A stretch of DNA of 64,000 nucleotides from Thermocrinis minervae (GCF_900142435.1 NZ_LT670846.1:1268750-1332749), one strand, 5' to 3'. Positions 43,509-52,863 are shown, counted from the stretch's first letter. Translations and numbers: made by a program. The notes: generated by a model from the letters alone, not told the origin.

Positions 43509-45488
43509 ATGGCGAAGGGTACAGTGGCATACAAGATACTACAAAGTCATTTAGTAAGCGGTAAGCTCATACCAGGAGAAGAGATAGCCATAAAGATAGA
43601 CCAAACTCTGACGCAGGATGCGACGGGTACTATGGCCTACCTTCAGTTCGAAGCAATGGGCGTTGACAGAGTAAAGACGGAGTTATCTGTAAGCTACATA
43701 GACCACAACATGCTCCAGACGGACTTTAAAAACCCTGACGATCACAAGTATCTTATGACGGTGGCCAAAAGGTATGGAATATACCTATCCAAACCTGGAA
43801 ACGGTATATGCCACCAAGTACACTTGGAAAGGTTTGCAAAACCCGGTAAGACCCTGCTTGGATCAGATTCTCATACACCCACAGCAGGTGGTATGGGCAT
43901 GCTTGCCATAGGCGCTGGTGGCCTTGACGTTGCAGCGGCTATGGCAGGAGAACCCTTCTACTTAAAGATGCCTAGGATAGTAGGAGTCAAGCTAACAGGG
44001 AAGCTACCAGACTGGGTGACGGCAAAGGACATAATACTTGAGCTCCTACGAAGACTTTCTGTGAAGGGTGGAGTGGGCAAGATATTCGAATACTTTGGAG
44101 AGGGTATAAAAGAACTCTCGGTACCGGAGAGAGCCACAATAACCAACATGGGAGCTGAACTAGGAGCTACCACCTCCATATTTCCCTCCGATGAGATAAC
44201 AAGGGCTTACCTTAGAGCACAAGGGAGAGAGCATGATTGGATAGAGCTTCTACCAGATCCAGATGCTGAATACGATGAGATTATAGAGATAAACCTCTCA
44301 GAGCTTGAACCGCTTATAGCATGTCCTCACTCCCCTGACAACGTAGTCCCTGTAAGAGAGGTAGAAGGCATAAAGGTGGACCAGGTGGTCATAGGCTCAT
44401 GCACCAACTCATCCTTCGTGGATCTTACCCGAGCGGGCAAACTCTTGGAGGGAAGGAAAGTACACCCAGACGTCATCTTCGCAGTAGCTCCAGGTTCCAA
44501 ACAAGCCCTTGAGCTCATCACTCAGAACGGTATACTTCTTAACTTCCTTAAGGCTGGAGCCAGGATACTAGAAAGCGCGTGTGGTCCATGTATAGGTATG
44601 GGTTTTGCACCACCAAGCGGTGGAGTATCACTCAGGAGCTTCAACAGAAACTTTGAAGGTAGGTCTGGAACACCGGATGCAAAGGTCTACCTTGCATCAC
44701 CAGAGGTTTGCGTCGCCGCTGCCATAGCAGGCCATATAATAGACCCAAGGAAGCTAGCAGAGAAGGAAGGTATAAAGTGGATAAGGGTTGAGATGCCCGA
44801 AAGGTTCCCGTACGGAGACGAGGCCATAATCGAACCACTATCCGAGGAAGAAGCCAAGAAGGTAGAGATATACAGGGGGCCAAACATAAAGCCTCTACCC
44901 GAGTTTGACAGTCTCCCAGAAAGCATAGACGGTGTAGCCTCTCTTATAGTTGGAGACAATATAACCACCGACCACATAATGCCAGCTGGTGCAAAGATAC
45001 TACCGCTGAGGTCCAACATCTACGCCATAAGCGAGTACGTGTACCATTACGTGGATCCAGAGTTTGTAAGCAGAGCAAAGCAGGTAAGGGACTCTGGAAG
45101 GGCAAATGTGATAATAGGCGGTGAGAACTACGGACAAGGTTCTTCTAGGGAACATGCAGCGTTGGCACCTAGATTCTTGGGCGTCAGGGTGGTAATAGCT
45201 AAGTCCTTCGCACGTATACACCATGCTAACCTAGTAAACTTTGGCGTGTTACCCCTAGAGTTCGTGGACAAGAAGGACTATGAAAAGTTTACTCTTGGTG
45301 ATGAGGTGTTAATACCGGACCTTATACAAAGGTTGCAAGAAGGTAAAGAGATCATCGTAGTAAACAAGACCACAGGAGAGGAAATAGTATGCAAGTACAA
45401 CCTGACACCCAAGCAGATCTCTGTCCTGATGGCTGGTGGACTGCTTAACTGGATAAAGAACAAGCAGAAGGTGGGGGTACAGACATGA
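43509..45488 (+). CDS. acnA: aconitate hydratase
   Basis: 659 residues. SDSHTPTAGGMGMLAIGAGG, the [4Fe-4S] ligand Cys in VIGSCTNSS and the other two in ESACGPCIG, then RSFNRNFEGRSG and the C-terminal swivel domain with NYGQGSSREHAA. Interconverts citrate and isocitrate; in this group it serves the reductive TCA cycle. AAGGAGG ribosome binding site precedes the ATG. First gene of an operon with mdh and fumA. Confidence 0.95.
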   Translation: MAKGTVAYKILQSHLVSGKLIPGEEIAIKIDQTLTQDATGTMAYLQFEAMGVDRVKTELSVSYIDHNMLQTDFKNPDDHKYLMTVAKRYGIYLSKPGNGICHQVHLERFAKPGKTLLGSDSHTPTAGGMGMLAIGAGGLDVAAAMAGEPFYLKMPRIVGVKLTGKLPDWVTAKDIILELLRRLSVKGGVGKIFEYFGEGIKELSVPERATITNMGAELGATTSIFPSDEITRAYLRAQGREHDWIELLPDPDAEYDEIIEINLSELEPLIACPHSPDNVVPVREVEGIKVDQVVIGSCTNSSFVDLTRAGKLLEGRKVHPDVIFAVAPGSKQALELITQNGILLNFLKAGARILESACGPCIGMGFAPPSGGVSLRSFNRNFEGRSGTPDAKVYLASPEVCVAAAIAGHIIDPRKLAEKEGIKWIRVEMPERFPYGDEAIIEPLSEEEAKKVEIYRGPNIKPLPEFDSLPESIDGVASLIVGDNITTDHIMPAGAKILPLRSNIYAISEYVYHYVDPEFVSRAKQVRDSGRANVIIGGENYGQGSSREHAALAPRFLGVRVVIAKSFARIHHANLVNFGVLPLEFVDKKDYEKFTLGDEVLIPDLIQRLQEGKEIIVVNKTTGEEIVCKYNLTPKQISVLMAGGLLNWIKNKQKVGVQT

Positions 45489-46489
45489 AGATGCGTAAGG
45501 TAGTCTCGGTAATAGGTGCTGGGAATGTAGGAGAACACGTAGCAAGCCTTCTGGCACTCAGAGGTCTTGTAGACGTTCGTATGTTTGACATACCAAAGAA
45601 GGACGGAGATAGAATCATAGAACCCGTCAAGGGTAAAGCCTTAGATATAAGACAGATGCTCGCCGCTATAGACATAGATGCCAAGGTAGAAGGGTACACG
45701 GTGACACCCGAGGGTGAAGGTTATGAAGCTCTAGAAGGCAGCGATATAGTAGTCATCACAGCAGGCTTTCCTAGAAGACCAGGTATGAGCAGAGAAGACC
45801 TCCTTGAAAAGAACATATCTATACTCGCCATCATAGCTGAAAGGATAAAGAAGTATGCACCAGACTCTGTGGTGATAGTGGTCACTAACCCCGTAGACCT
45901 TATGACGTACGCCGTCTATAGGATACTCGGATTCCCCAGAAACAGAGTGATGGGAATGGCTGGAGTGCTTGACTCTGCACGTTTTAAGACCTTCATATCC
46001 CAGGAGATAAAGGTTTCGCCTAAAGACATACATGCCTACGTCATAGGTGGACACGGTGACGAGATGGTACCACTCATCTCCATATCCAACGTAGGTGGCA
46101 TACCCCTGATAAACATGCTGCCTAGAGAAAAGATAGAGGAGCTCATCAGAAGAACGCGCTTTGGAGGTGGTGAGATAGTGGACCTAATGGGAACGTCCGC
46201 TTATTATGCTCCGGCTGCCGCCATAGTGGAGATGGTAGAGGCCATAGTGACGGATAACAAGAGGATCCTTCCCTGCTCTGTCTTTTTGGATGAGGAAGAT
46301 GGGGAGTACTATGGAGCCAAGAACGTATGCGTGGGAGTTCCTGTAAAGTTGGGCAACTGTGGGGTGGAAGAGGTTATTAAAATACCCATGTTGCCTGAAG
46401 AAAGACAGATGTGGGAAAGGTCAGTAGAGTCTGTGAAGAGAAACCTCAAGACAGTGGAGGAGCTTTTAAATGCGAGAAGTAAGGTATGA
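45485..46489 (+). CDS. mdh: malate dehydrogenase (LDH-like type)
   Basis: 334 residues. NAD motif VVSVIGAGNVGEHVA, substrate-specificity loop FPRRPGM with the arginine typical of malate dehydrogenases, VTNPVDLMTY, and the catalytic histidine in VIGGHGDEMVP. Interconverts oxaloacetate and malate. Overlaps acnA by 4 bp and fumA by 20 bp. It is slightly longer than typical members, with an insertion after the central sheet. Confidence 0.93.
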   Translation: MKMRKVVSVIGAGNVGEHVASLLALRGLVDVRMFDIPKKDGDRIIEPVKGKALDIRQMLAAIDIDAKVEGYTVTPEGEGYEALEGSDIVVITAGFPRRPGMSREDLLEKNISILAIIAERIKKYAPDSVVIVVTNPVDLMTYAVYRILGFPRNRVMGMAGVLDSARFKTFISQEIKVSPKDIHAYVIGGHGDEMVPLISISNVGGIPLINMLPREKIEELIRRTRFGGGEIVDLMGTSAYYAPAAAIVEMVEAIVTDNKRILPCSVFLDEEDGEYYGAKNVCVGVPVKLGNCGVEEVIKIPMLPEERQMWERSVESVKRNLKTVEELLNARSKV

Positions 46490-47315
46490 AGATATAGTTC
46501 AAGCCGTCAGAAGTATAGCCATAAAGGCCAACTACGAGCTTCCAGAGGATGTAGTGCATGCTTTTGAAAGGGCTCTCAAAGAAGAAGAGTCTGAGGTGGG
46601 AAGGGAAGTCCTAAGCCAGATACTTTTAAACGCCAAGCTAGCTAGAGAAGAGCAGATGGCTTACTGTCAGGACACGGGCGTGGCCGTGGTTTTTGTTGAT
46701 TTGGGGCAAGATGTACACGTGGTGGGTGGATCCTTAGAAGATGCCATAAACGAAGGCATAAGGAGAGCCTACACAGAAGGCTACCTGAGGGCTTCTATGG
46801 TGTACGACCCTGTGTTTGAAAGGAAGAACACCAAGGATAACACACCCGCCATAATCCACTACAGGGTTGTACCAGGAGATAGGATAAGGATAACCTTTGC
46901 ACCGAAAGGTGCAGGTTCAGAAAACATGTCCCGCCTAGCTATGCTCAAGCCTGCAGACAGTTGGGAGGGTGTAAAAAAGTTTGTCCTAGAGACGGTAAAG
47001 CTTGCAGGACCTAATGCATGTCCTCCGCTAACCGTAGGTGTGGGTATAGGCGGTAACTTTGAATACTGTGCTCTACTTGCCAAGAGGGCCCTTCTTAGAC
47101 CCATAGGAGAGAGAAGTTCTGACCCAGTCGCAAGAAGGATAGAGGAAGAACTCCTTGAGGAAATAAACAAGCTTGGACTAGGTCCTATGGGATTTGGAGG
47201 AACAGTCACTGCTGTGGACGTCAAGGTAGAGCTCTACCCTTGCCATATAGCATCCCTACCCGTTGCTGTAAACATCCAGTGCCACGCTTCAAGACATGCG
47301 GAGATAGAGCTTTGA
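46470..47315 (+). CDS. fumA: class I fumarate hydratase, alpha subunit
   Basis: 281 residues. YCQDTGVAVVF, GAGSENMS and GPNACPPLTVGVGIGGNFEYC carry the [4Fe-4S] cysteines of heterodimeric class I fumarases. Interconverts malate and fumarate. The beta subunit gene is not adjacent in the window. Translationally coupled to mdh. Confidence 0.92.
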   Translation: MREVRYEDIVQAVRSIAIKANYELPEDVVHAFERALKEEESEVGREVLSQILLNAKLAREEQMAYCQDTGVAVVFVDLGQDVHVVGGSLEDAINEGIRRAYTEGYLRASMVYDPVFERKNTKDNTPAIIHYRVVPGDRIRITFAPKGAGSENMSRLAMLKPADSWEGVKKFVLETVKLAGPNACPPLTVGVGIGGNFEYCALLAKRALLRPIGERSSDPVARRIEEELLEEINKLGLGPMGFGGTVTAVDVKVELYPCHIASLPVAVNIQCHASRHAEIEL

Positions 47316-47428
47316 AGTACATACTCTTTCTAGCTTTTGTTGGTTTGATCACCATCCTTTTCCTCTTTGGGATACCTCTTAGGCTTTCACGTAGCTATAA
47401 TATGAAGAAACAGAAATGGAAGGTTTAA
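47312..47428 (+). CDS. possible small single-helix membrane protein
   Basis: A 38-codon frame with a TTG start that overlaps the fumA TGA (TTGA). It encodes LKYILFLAFVGLITILFLFG and a basic tail (RLSRSYNMKKQKWKV), a plausible small membrane protein. The longer frame beginning at 47240 runs inside fumA and is less likely. The stop overlaps the GGDEF gene start by 13 bp, fitting a coupled operon. No family recognised. Confidence 0.4.
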   Translation: MKYILFLAFVGLITILFLFGIPLRLSRSYNMKKQKWKV

Positions 47429-48495
47429 GGGAACAGCTTAAGCTCTTTGAAGGCTACGAAGGTTTTGAGATTCTAAAAAAAGCCATTCAAGATTTAGTAG
47501 AAAACAGGTGGGACAGAGAGGAACTAAAAAGCTTGGGTGAAATTCTTTACCAGAACGGTGTTCCGTACGCACTGATTATCAGCCTGTACTCTAACCTGAA
47601 GGAGTACTTTGATCAGAGTACACTTTCCGACTTTTTCTACTACCTTCTCCTACCTTACATGAAGCACGCGCAAGAGACCTTTAAAGAAGAACTTCATATG
47701 GAGAATCTTATAGACAGTGTGTACCGTTTGAAAAGGTTCTACATGGAATTCTTTCAAAGGTTTTTGGAAGAAAGGTCAGAGGAACTTCTGGAGGCCAACA
47801 AAACACCACCCTTCAGAAAAGAATTGTACCTCCTTAATACTTCCATTAAAGAAAAACATATAGAATATTTAGAGGAACAACGCGAAAAGCTCATAGACCT
47901 CCTGCAGGAAGTACTCCATCAAAAAGACCTTATGTACGTTGATTGGTTTATAAGAAAGGCGCGCGATCTAGTACTGTTAATTCAATCATGGTTGGACAAA
48001 CTACTTATAGATAGTCTGAAGGAAAACGTATACAAAGATCCTCTTACCGGCCTTTACAACAGACTTTACCTGGAGGAAGCCCTTCCTAGGGAAGCGGCAA
48101 GAGCCAAAAGGTACGGTATGGCCTTGTCTATAATACTCCTAGACTTAGACAACTTCAAGCTTATAAACGACACTTACGGACACCTTTATGGAGACTCGGT
48201 GTTAAAAAAGGTAGCGGAGATTATAGTCGGATCTTTGAGGAAGTCCGATGTGGCCTTTAGGTACGGAGGTGAGGAGTTCGTCATACTACTGCCTTACACA
48301 GATATAAGAAGCGCAAAAGTGGTAGCCGAAAGGATAAAGAAGCTGTGTGAAGAGATGCTTCATATAACTCTTAGTGCAGGTATTAAACAGATAAGCAACT
48401 TTGAAGACCCTATGAAGGATGTGGAGTGCGCAGACATGGCCCTTTACACGGCCAAGAGGGAAGGTAGGAACAGAGTAGTCGTCTTTGATGGATAG
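47416..48495 (+). CDS. GGDEF-domain diguanylate cyclase
   Basis: 359 residues. A helical N-terminal sensor-like region (about 1-195) that I do not recognise, then a GGDEF domain: DPLTGLYNRLYLEEALPREAA, DLDNFKLINDTYGHLYGD, active site GGEEF, with the inhibitory-site motif RKSD five residues before it. Makes cyclic di-GMP with likely product feedback. Cytoplasmic, with no membrane segment. Sits in the fumA operon. Confidence 0.92.
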   Translation: MEGLREQLKLFEGYEGFEILKKAIQDLVENRWDREELKSLGEILYQNGVPYALIISLYSNLKEYFDQSTLSDFFYYLLLPYMKHAQETFKEELHMENLIDSVYRLKRFYMEFFQRFLEERSEELLEANKTPPFRKELYLLNTSIKEKHIEYLEEQREKLIDLLQEVLHQKDLMYVDWFIRKARDLVLLIQSWLDKLLIDSLKENVYKDPLTGLYNRLYLEEALPREAARAKRYGMALSIILLDLDNFKLINDTYGHLYGDSVLKKVAEIIVGSLRKSDVAFRYGGEEFVILLPYTDIRSAKVVAERIKKLCEEMLHITLSAGIKQISNFEDPMKDVECADMALYTAKREGRNRVVVFDG

Positions 48496-48901
48496 GCTGT
48501 TGCTTTCCCTGTACACTGGCTCCTTATTTCTTCTGGTGTTCGTAGTGGCTCCTGTTCTGACACGAAGTACCGATTATAAGAACCTTGCAGGACGTCTGTA
48601 CGGAAGGATACTGTGGCGCTTTTACCTCCTTGCCCTTTTTCTACTTCTTGCTTATCTTATACTCTCTGATGAAAAACTTTATTCAACTTTGCTCATTATG
48701 GGTCTTTTGAGTAACGTCCTTCTTTCTCATTACATTAAGCTTTACAAAAGGACTGAAGTAGGTGACATAGACCTGTTGTCCTACAATGACCCTAAAAGGG
48801 CACGCTTTAGGAAACTTTCTTATCTTTCTACTTTCCTTCTTTTCTGTAACTTTATACTGGCCGTATTTGTTCTATTTACTATTACTAAAACTAAAAACTG
48901 A
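48488..48901 (+). CDS. DUF4149-like integral membrane protein
   Basis: About 137 residues with four hydrophobic helices. The start LSLYTGSLFLLVFVVAPVLT matches the opening of DUF4149/TMEM205-like proteins; function unknown. An in-frame TTG three bases earlier is an alternative start. Overlaps the GGDEF gene by 8 bp. Confidence 0.65.
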   Translation: MDRLLLSLYTGSLFLLVFVVAPVLTRSTDYKNLAGRLYGRILWRFYLLALFLLLAYLILSDEKLYSTLLIMGLLSNVLLSHYIKLYKRTEVGDIDLLSYNDPKRARFRKLSYLSTFLLFCNFILAVFVLFTITKTKN

Positions 48902-48912
48902 TGGAGGTGTAA

Positions 48913-49431
48913 ATGCAGAACTACAGGGTTAACAGACAGATAAGAGGTGTAAAGGAGGTAAGGCTAATAGACGAGAATGGCAAGCAGATAGGTATAGTGG
49001 ACATTGAGACAGCTCTGCGTATGGCTGAAGAAAGGGGGCTTGACCTCGTGGAGATAGCCCCGCAGGCTAATCCACCTGTATGCAAGCTCTTGGACTATGG
49101 AAAGTTCCTCTACGAGCTCAAAAAGAAAGAGAAGGAAGCAAAGAAGAAGCAGAAAGAGCATGCTATAGAAGTAAAGGATATACAGTTGAGTACTCGCATA
49201 GACGAACACGACCTTCAGGTTAAGCTAAAACACATGAGGGAGTTTTTGCAGGACGGAGATAAAGTAAAGGTGAGGATAAAGTTTAAGGGTAGAGAGATCA
49301 TGTATCCTGAACTTGGTGAAAAACTCGCCAACAGGATAATATCCGAGCTGTCTGATGTGGGAGTCTTGGAAGCTCCTCCCAAGAAGGAAGGCCAGTTTTT
49401 AATCTTTGCCCTATTGCCTAAAAAGAAATGA
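48913..49431 (+). CDS. infC: translation initiation factor IF-3
   Basis: 172 residues. YRVNRQIRGVKEVRLIDENGKQIG at the start, EIAPQANPPVCKLLDYGKFLYE, and KVKVRIKFKGREI. Prevents 50S joining and checks initiator tRNA. Starts with ATG after GGAGGTG, unlike the rare start codons of infC in many bacteria. In this genome rpmI and rplT do not follow; ttuA does. Confidence 0.97.
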   Translation: MQNYRVNRQIRGVKEVRLIDENGKQIGIVDIETALRMAEERGLDLVEIAPQANPPVCKLLDYGKFLYELKKKEKEAKKKQKEHAIEVKDIQLSTRIDEHDLQVKLKHMREFLQDGDKVKVRIKFKGREIMYPELGEKLANRIISELSDVGVLEAPPKKEGQFLIFALLPKKK

Positions 49432-50342
49432 GAAAATGCGTTAAGTGTAACAAAAAAGCTGAAGTCTATCTACCTCAGTACAGGCTCTCCCTGTGTAGAG
49501 AGCATTACATCGAGTGGTTTGAAAACAGGGTAGAGGGCACAATAAGAGAGTTTAGGATGTTCTCCAAAAAGGACAGGATACTTGTTGCTGTATCTGGTGG
49601 TAAAGATAGCCTATCCCTGTGGAACACACTACACAAGCTAGGCTATCAAGCTGATGGACTCTATATAGACTTGGGTATAGGTCAATACTCGGAGGATTCA
49701 AAGAACTTGGCCATAAAGTTTGCAAACAACATAGGAAGAGAGCTTCATACAGTAAGCCTTAAGGAAGAGGTTCTTAGCATACCTGAGATAAAAAAGGAAG
49801 ACCCAAGACCTGCATGCTCCTTCTGCGGGACTCTAAAGAGGTACTACATGAACCACTACGCCAAAAAACTAGGCTACAACGTGGTGGCCACGGGCCACAA
49901 CCTGGACGATGAAGTAGCTGTGCTCTTCTCCAACGTCCTTAGCTGGAACCTTGATTACTTGAAAAGGCAGTACCCTGTTTTGGAAGAGGGGAAGGGTTTT
50001 GTGAGGAAGGTAAAGCCTCTGTGTAAAATGAGCGAAAAGGAAAGTGCCCTGTATGCTTTTATGGCAGGCATTGAGTATATAGAGTACGAATGTCCCTTTT
50101 CGGAAGGTTCGACCAGCATAGAGTACAAAAAGCTCTTGTCGGAGCTTGAAGAAAGGCATCCTGGTACAAAACTTAGGTTCTACATGGAATTCCTCAGAAA
50201 GATCTATCCACTGTTAAACCAAGAGCAAGAGCAAACCAATCTAAGACCGTGTAAGGTATGCGGAGAGCCTACATCAAGGGATGTGTGCCCTGTATGTGCT
50301 TTAAAGGCTAAAGTCGGCAAGGTTACGGAGCCTAACGTATAA
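49428..50342 (+). CDS. ttuA: TtuA-type tRNA 2-thiouridine synthase
   Basis: 304 residues. N-terminal zinc ribbon (CVKCNKKA and LCREHY), PP-loop VAVSGGKDSLSL, central cysteines CSFCG and a later Cys that bind an Fe-S cluster, and a C-terminal zinc ribbon (CKVCGEP and CPVCALK). TtuA sulfurates m5U54 in tRNA, which stabilises tRNA in thermophiles. The ubiquitin-like donor TtuB is not in the window. The reader should note that TtcA-like relatives lack the double zinc ribbon. Confidence 0.88.
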   Translation: MRKCVKCNKKAEVYLPQYRLSLCREHYIEWFENRVEGTIREFRMFSKKDRILVAVSGGKDSLSLWNTLHKLGYQADGLYIDLGIGQYSEDSKNLAIKFANNIGRELHTVSLKEEVLSIPEIKKEDPRPACSFCGTLKRYYMNHYAKKLGYNVVATGHNLDDEVAVLFSNVLSWNLDYLKRQYPVLEEGKGFVRKVKPLCKMSEKESALYAFMAGIEYIEYECPFSEGSTSIEYKKLLSELEERHPGTKLRFYMEFLRKIYPLLNQEQEQTNLRPCKVCGEPTSRDVCPVCALKAKVGKVTEPNV

Positions 50343-50903
50343 ATCACGTACTTGCCTCTCGGTCCTTTCAAGGGAGTCTGAGTTGTCCACTATAAAGTGA
50401 GCATACCTGAGCTTTTCTTCTATGGGCATCTGCCTTTTCCATCTTCTCTCAAAGTCTTCTTCCTCCATACCTTTGAGGATGGCTCGTCTCTTACACACTT
50501 CGTAAGGAGCATAAACTACCACCAGAAAATCGTAGTTTTTGTAAGTTCCCTTTTCTACAAGGAGGCTAGCTTCTACAACCACTATGCTACCTTTTGGTAA
50601 CTTGGAAAACTCCTCATCCAGCTTCCTATACAGAGCATTGTGGGTTATCTCCTCCAAGATTCTTAGCTTTTCCTCGTCCGAAAAGACAAGATCTGCTAGC
50701 TTTTTTCTGTCTATGTTCCCCTCTTGGTCTAACACTTCTCTTCCAAAGATGGAAACTATTCTTTGATACACCTCTCCCTTCTCTTCGTAAAAGCTCCTTA
50801 TGATTTGGTCTGCATCAAAGACAACACACGACAGATCTTTTAAGAATCTGGCTACAGTAGACTTTCCACACCCTATGTTTCCTGTAAGGCCTACCTTTAA
50901 CAT
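50301..50903 (-). CDS. coaE: dephospho-CoA kinase CoaE
   Basis: About 200 residues from the ATG at 50903, giving the normal start MLKVGLTGNIGCGKST with the P-loop; the longer frame to 50939 overlaps pdhA's start and is unlikely. Also visible: FDADQIIRSFY, VVEASLLVEKGTY, IVDNSDSLE. Performs the last step of coenzyme A synthesis. Overlaps the ttuA 3' end by 42 bp in convergent orientation. Confidence 0.94.
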   Translation of the reverse strand: MLKVGLTGNIGCGKSTVARFLKDLSCVVFDADQIIRSFYEEKGEVYQRIVSIFGREVLDQEGNIDRKKLADLVFSDEEKLRILEEITHNALYRKLDEEFSKLPKGSIVVVEASLLVEKGTYKNYDFLVVVYAPYEVCKRRAILKGMEEEDFERRWKRQMPIEEKLRYAHFIVDNSDSLERTERQVRDLYVRLRNLADFSL

Positions 50904-50930
50904 CCGTACGTATTTATTATAATTGTTGGC
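50904..50930. promoter_or_regulatory. 27-bp bidirectional promoter coaE | pdhA
   Basis: The octamer ATTATAAT (50916-50923) reads TATAAT on the plus strand (50918-50923, 7 nt before the pdhA ATG) and TATAAT on the minus strand (50921-50916, 12 nt before the coaE ATG). The two -10 boxes therefore share four base pairs. Neither direction has a good -35 box or a Shine-Dalgarno sequence. Confidence 0.55.
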
Positions 50931-51902
50931 ATGAGTCAACTTTTGGCCGAAAAGTTTTATTTTCTTATGAAGCTTGGGAGGGAGTTTGAACTCAGGGCAA
51001 AGGAAAAGTACCTAAAAGGAAACATATCGGGCTTCCTACACCTAGACATAGGACAAGAGGCTGTGAGCGTCGGGGCTGTCATTGGTTTTGGTAAGGGAGA
51101 TCTTTTCTGTCCTTACAGAGAACACGTGCTTGCTTTGGCTAGAGGTATGGATCCTAAGCTGATAATGGCAGAACTATTCGGCAAGGTCACAGGTGTATCA
51201 AAGGGGAAAGGTGGATCCATGCATCTGTACGAGCCCAAGCTTGACTTCTACGGTGGGAACGCTATAGTGGGTGCTCATCTTCCACACGCTGTAGGTGCTG
51301 CATACGCAAGGAAGGTTAGGGGTGAAAAGGCTGGAGTCTTAGCTATCTTTGGAGATGGTGCTACAAACGGTGGGAGCTTCTTTGAGTCCATAAACCTAGC
51401 CACAGTCTGGGAAGTACCTGTCCTTTTCCTATGCGTGAACAACTTTTATGCCATAGGTACGAGGATAGAAAGGGTATCCGCTTTTAAAGACACCTACCTC
51501 AAGGTAAAAGACTACATGCCTGCTGTTCAAGTGGATGGTATGGACGTGTTTGCCGTTTACGAAGCAGTGGTAAAGGCTAAAGAGTACATACAGGAGCATT
51601 CAAAGCCTTACTACATAGAGGCCATAACCTACAGGTTTGAAGGTCACTCCATGGCTGACAAACCCGATTACAGACCACCGAGGGAAGTGGAGATGTTCAG
51701 AAGGAGGGATCCCATAGAGCTGCTTAGGCAGAAAGCTTTGCAGATGGGATGGCTCACAGAAGAGCAGATAAACATCATAGACAGGAGGGTAGAACAGATA
51801 GTAGAAGAGGCTGTAGAGTTTGCCTTGAACTCTCCAGACCCAGATGTAGAGGAGCTTTACAGGGACGTATACTGCGGGGTGTGTGCTGATGCTCTACCGT
51901 GA
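50931..51902 (+). CDS. pdhA: 2-oxoacid (pyruvate) dehydrogenase E1 component, alpha subunit
   Basis: 323 residues. Thiamine-diphosphate motif GDGATNGGSFFESINLA...VNN, CPYREH, and the phosphorylation-loop-like RFEGHSMADKPDYR. Decarboxylates a 2-oxoacid, most likely pyruvate; acetoin dehydrogenase is the main alternative. First gene of a three-gene operon with E1 beta and E2; E3 is not in the window. Confidence 0.9.
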   Translation: MSQLLAEKFYFLMKLGREFELRAKEKYLKGNISGFLHLDIGQEAVSVGAVIGFGKGDLFCPYREHVLALARGMDPKLIMAELFGKVTGVSKGKGGSMHLYEPKLDFYGGNAIVGAHLPHAVGAAYARKVRGEKAGVLAIFGDGATNGGSFFESINLATVWEVPVLFLCVNNFYAIGTRIERVSAFKDTYLKVKDYMPAVQVDGMDVFAVYEAVVKAKEYIQEHSKPYYIEAITYRFEGHSMADKPDYRPPREVEMFRRRDPIELLRQKALQMGWLTEEQINIIDRRVEQIVEEAVEFALNSPDPDVEELYRDVYCGVCADALP

Positions 51903-52863
51903 TGCTTTAAACCTTGCCCTTGACCACGCTATGGAAAAGGACCCTACGGTGGTCATCTTAGGGGAGGATGTGGGCTTTTATGGAGGAAACTACAAGGTAA
52001 CAGAAGGACTTTATGCCAAGTACGGGGACAAGAGAGTTATAGACACTCCCATAGCGGAGAATTCTATAGTGGGCACGGCCATAGGCATGGCTACGGTAGG
52101 TCTAAGGCCAGTGGCCGAGATAATGACAGCCAACTTCGCCATGCTAGCCATGGACCAGATAGTCAACAACATGGCGAAGATAAGGTACATGAGCGGTGGT
52201 AAGATAGCCTTACCTATAGTGGTACGCATGCCTCAGGGTGCGGCTAAACAGCTAGCAGCTCAACACTCTCAAAGCTTGGAGCACATGTTTGCATCCGTCC
52301 CAGGTCTTTATGTCTTTTGTGCCTCGGATTCCATAAGCGCCTACCATGGGCTTCTGTACGCCATAAGGCTTGACGATCCTGTCATATTCCTTGAGCATCC
52401 ACTCCTTTATCCTATGGACTTTCCCTTTGAGTACGTCAAAGACTTTGATCCTTTCAAGGTAAGAAGGATCAAAGAAGGCAAGGACGTGACCATAGTGTCT
52501 TATCTAAAGATGGTGCACGACGTTATGGCGGCGGTAGATGAGCTCGAAAAAGAAGGCATCTCCTGTGAAGTCCTAGATCTTGTATCCTTAAGACCTATAG
52601 ACTTTGAGGGTATATACGAATCGGTAAGGAAGACAAAAAGGCTTGTGGTAGTTTACGAAGCACCAAAGACTTTAGGGCTTGGAGCGGAGATATCTGCAAG
52701 AGTTAGTGAAGAGCTCTTCTACTACCTGGATGCTCCACCCTTGAGGGTAGCCGGTGAGGATGTTCCCATACCCTACAACAGGAAGCTAGAGCTTATGGCC
52801 ATTCCAACACCTGAGAGGATATACAGGGAAATACTACAGTGGAGTAGAAGACATGGACTATGA
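51889..52863 (+). CDS. pdhB: 2-oxoacid (pyruvate) dehydrogenase E1 component, beta subunit
   Basis: About 324 residues. The ATG at 51889 is chosen because GGGGTG lies 7 nt upstream; an in-frame GTG at 51883 is possible. GEDVGFYGGNYKVTEGL, DTPIAENSIVGTAIGMA and the transketolase C-terminal part (DLVSLRPIDFEGI, GEDVPIPYNRKLE) are typical. Forms the alpha2beta2 E1 enzyme with PdhA. Overlaps both neighbours. Confidence 0.92.
   Translation: MLYRDALNLALDHAMEKDPTVVILGEDVGFYGGNYKVTEGLYAKYGDKRVIDTPIAENSIVGTAIGMATVGLRPVAEIMTANFAMLAMDQIVNNMAKIRYMSGGKIALPIVVRMPQGAAKQLAAQHSQSLEHMFASVPGLYVFCASDSISAYHGLLYAIRLDDPVIFLEHPLLYPMDFPFEYVKDFDPFKVRRIKEGKDVTIVSYLKMVHDVMAAVDELEKEGISCEVLDLVSLRPIDFEGIYESVRKTKRLVVVYEAPKTLGLGAEISARVSEELFYYLDAPPLRVAGEDVPIPYNRKLELMAIPTPERIYREILQWSRRHGL

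Noticed and set aside
44687-45019. Antisense frame of 110 codons within aconitase
   Set aside because: Mirror of the coding strand; composition and lack of a ribosome binding site show no real gene.
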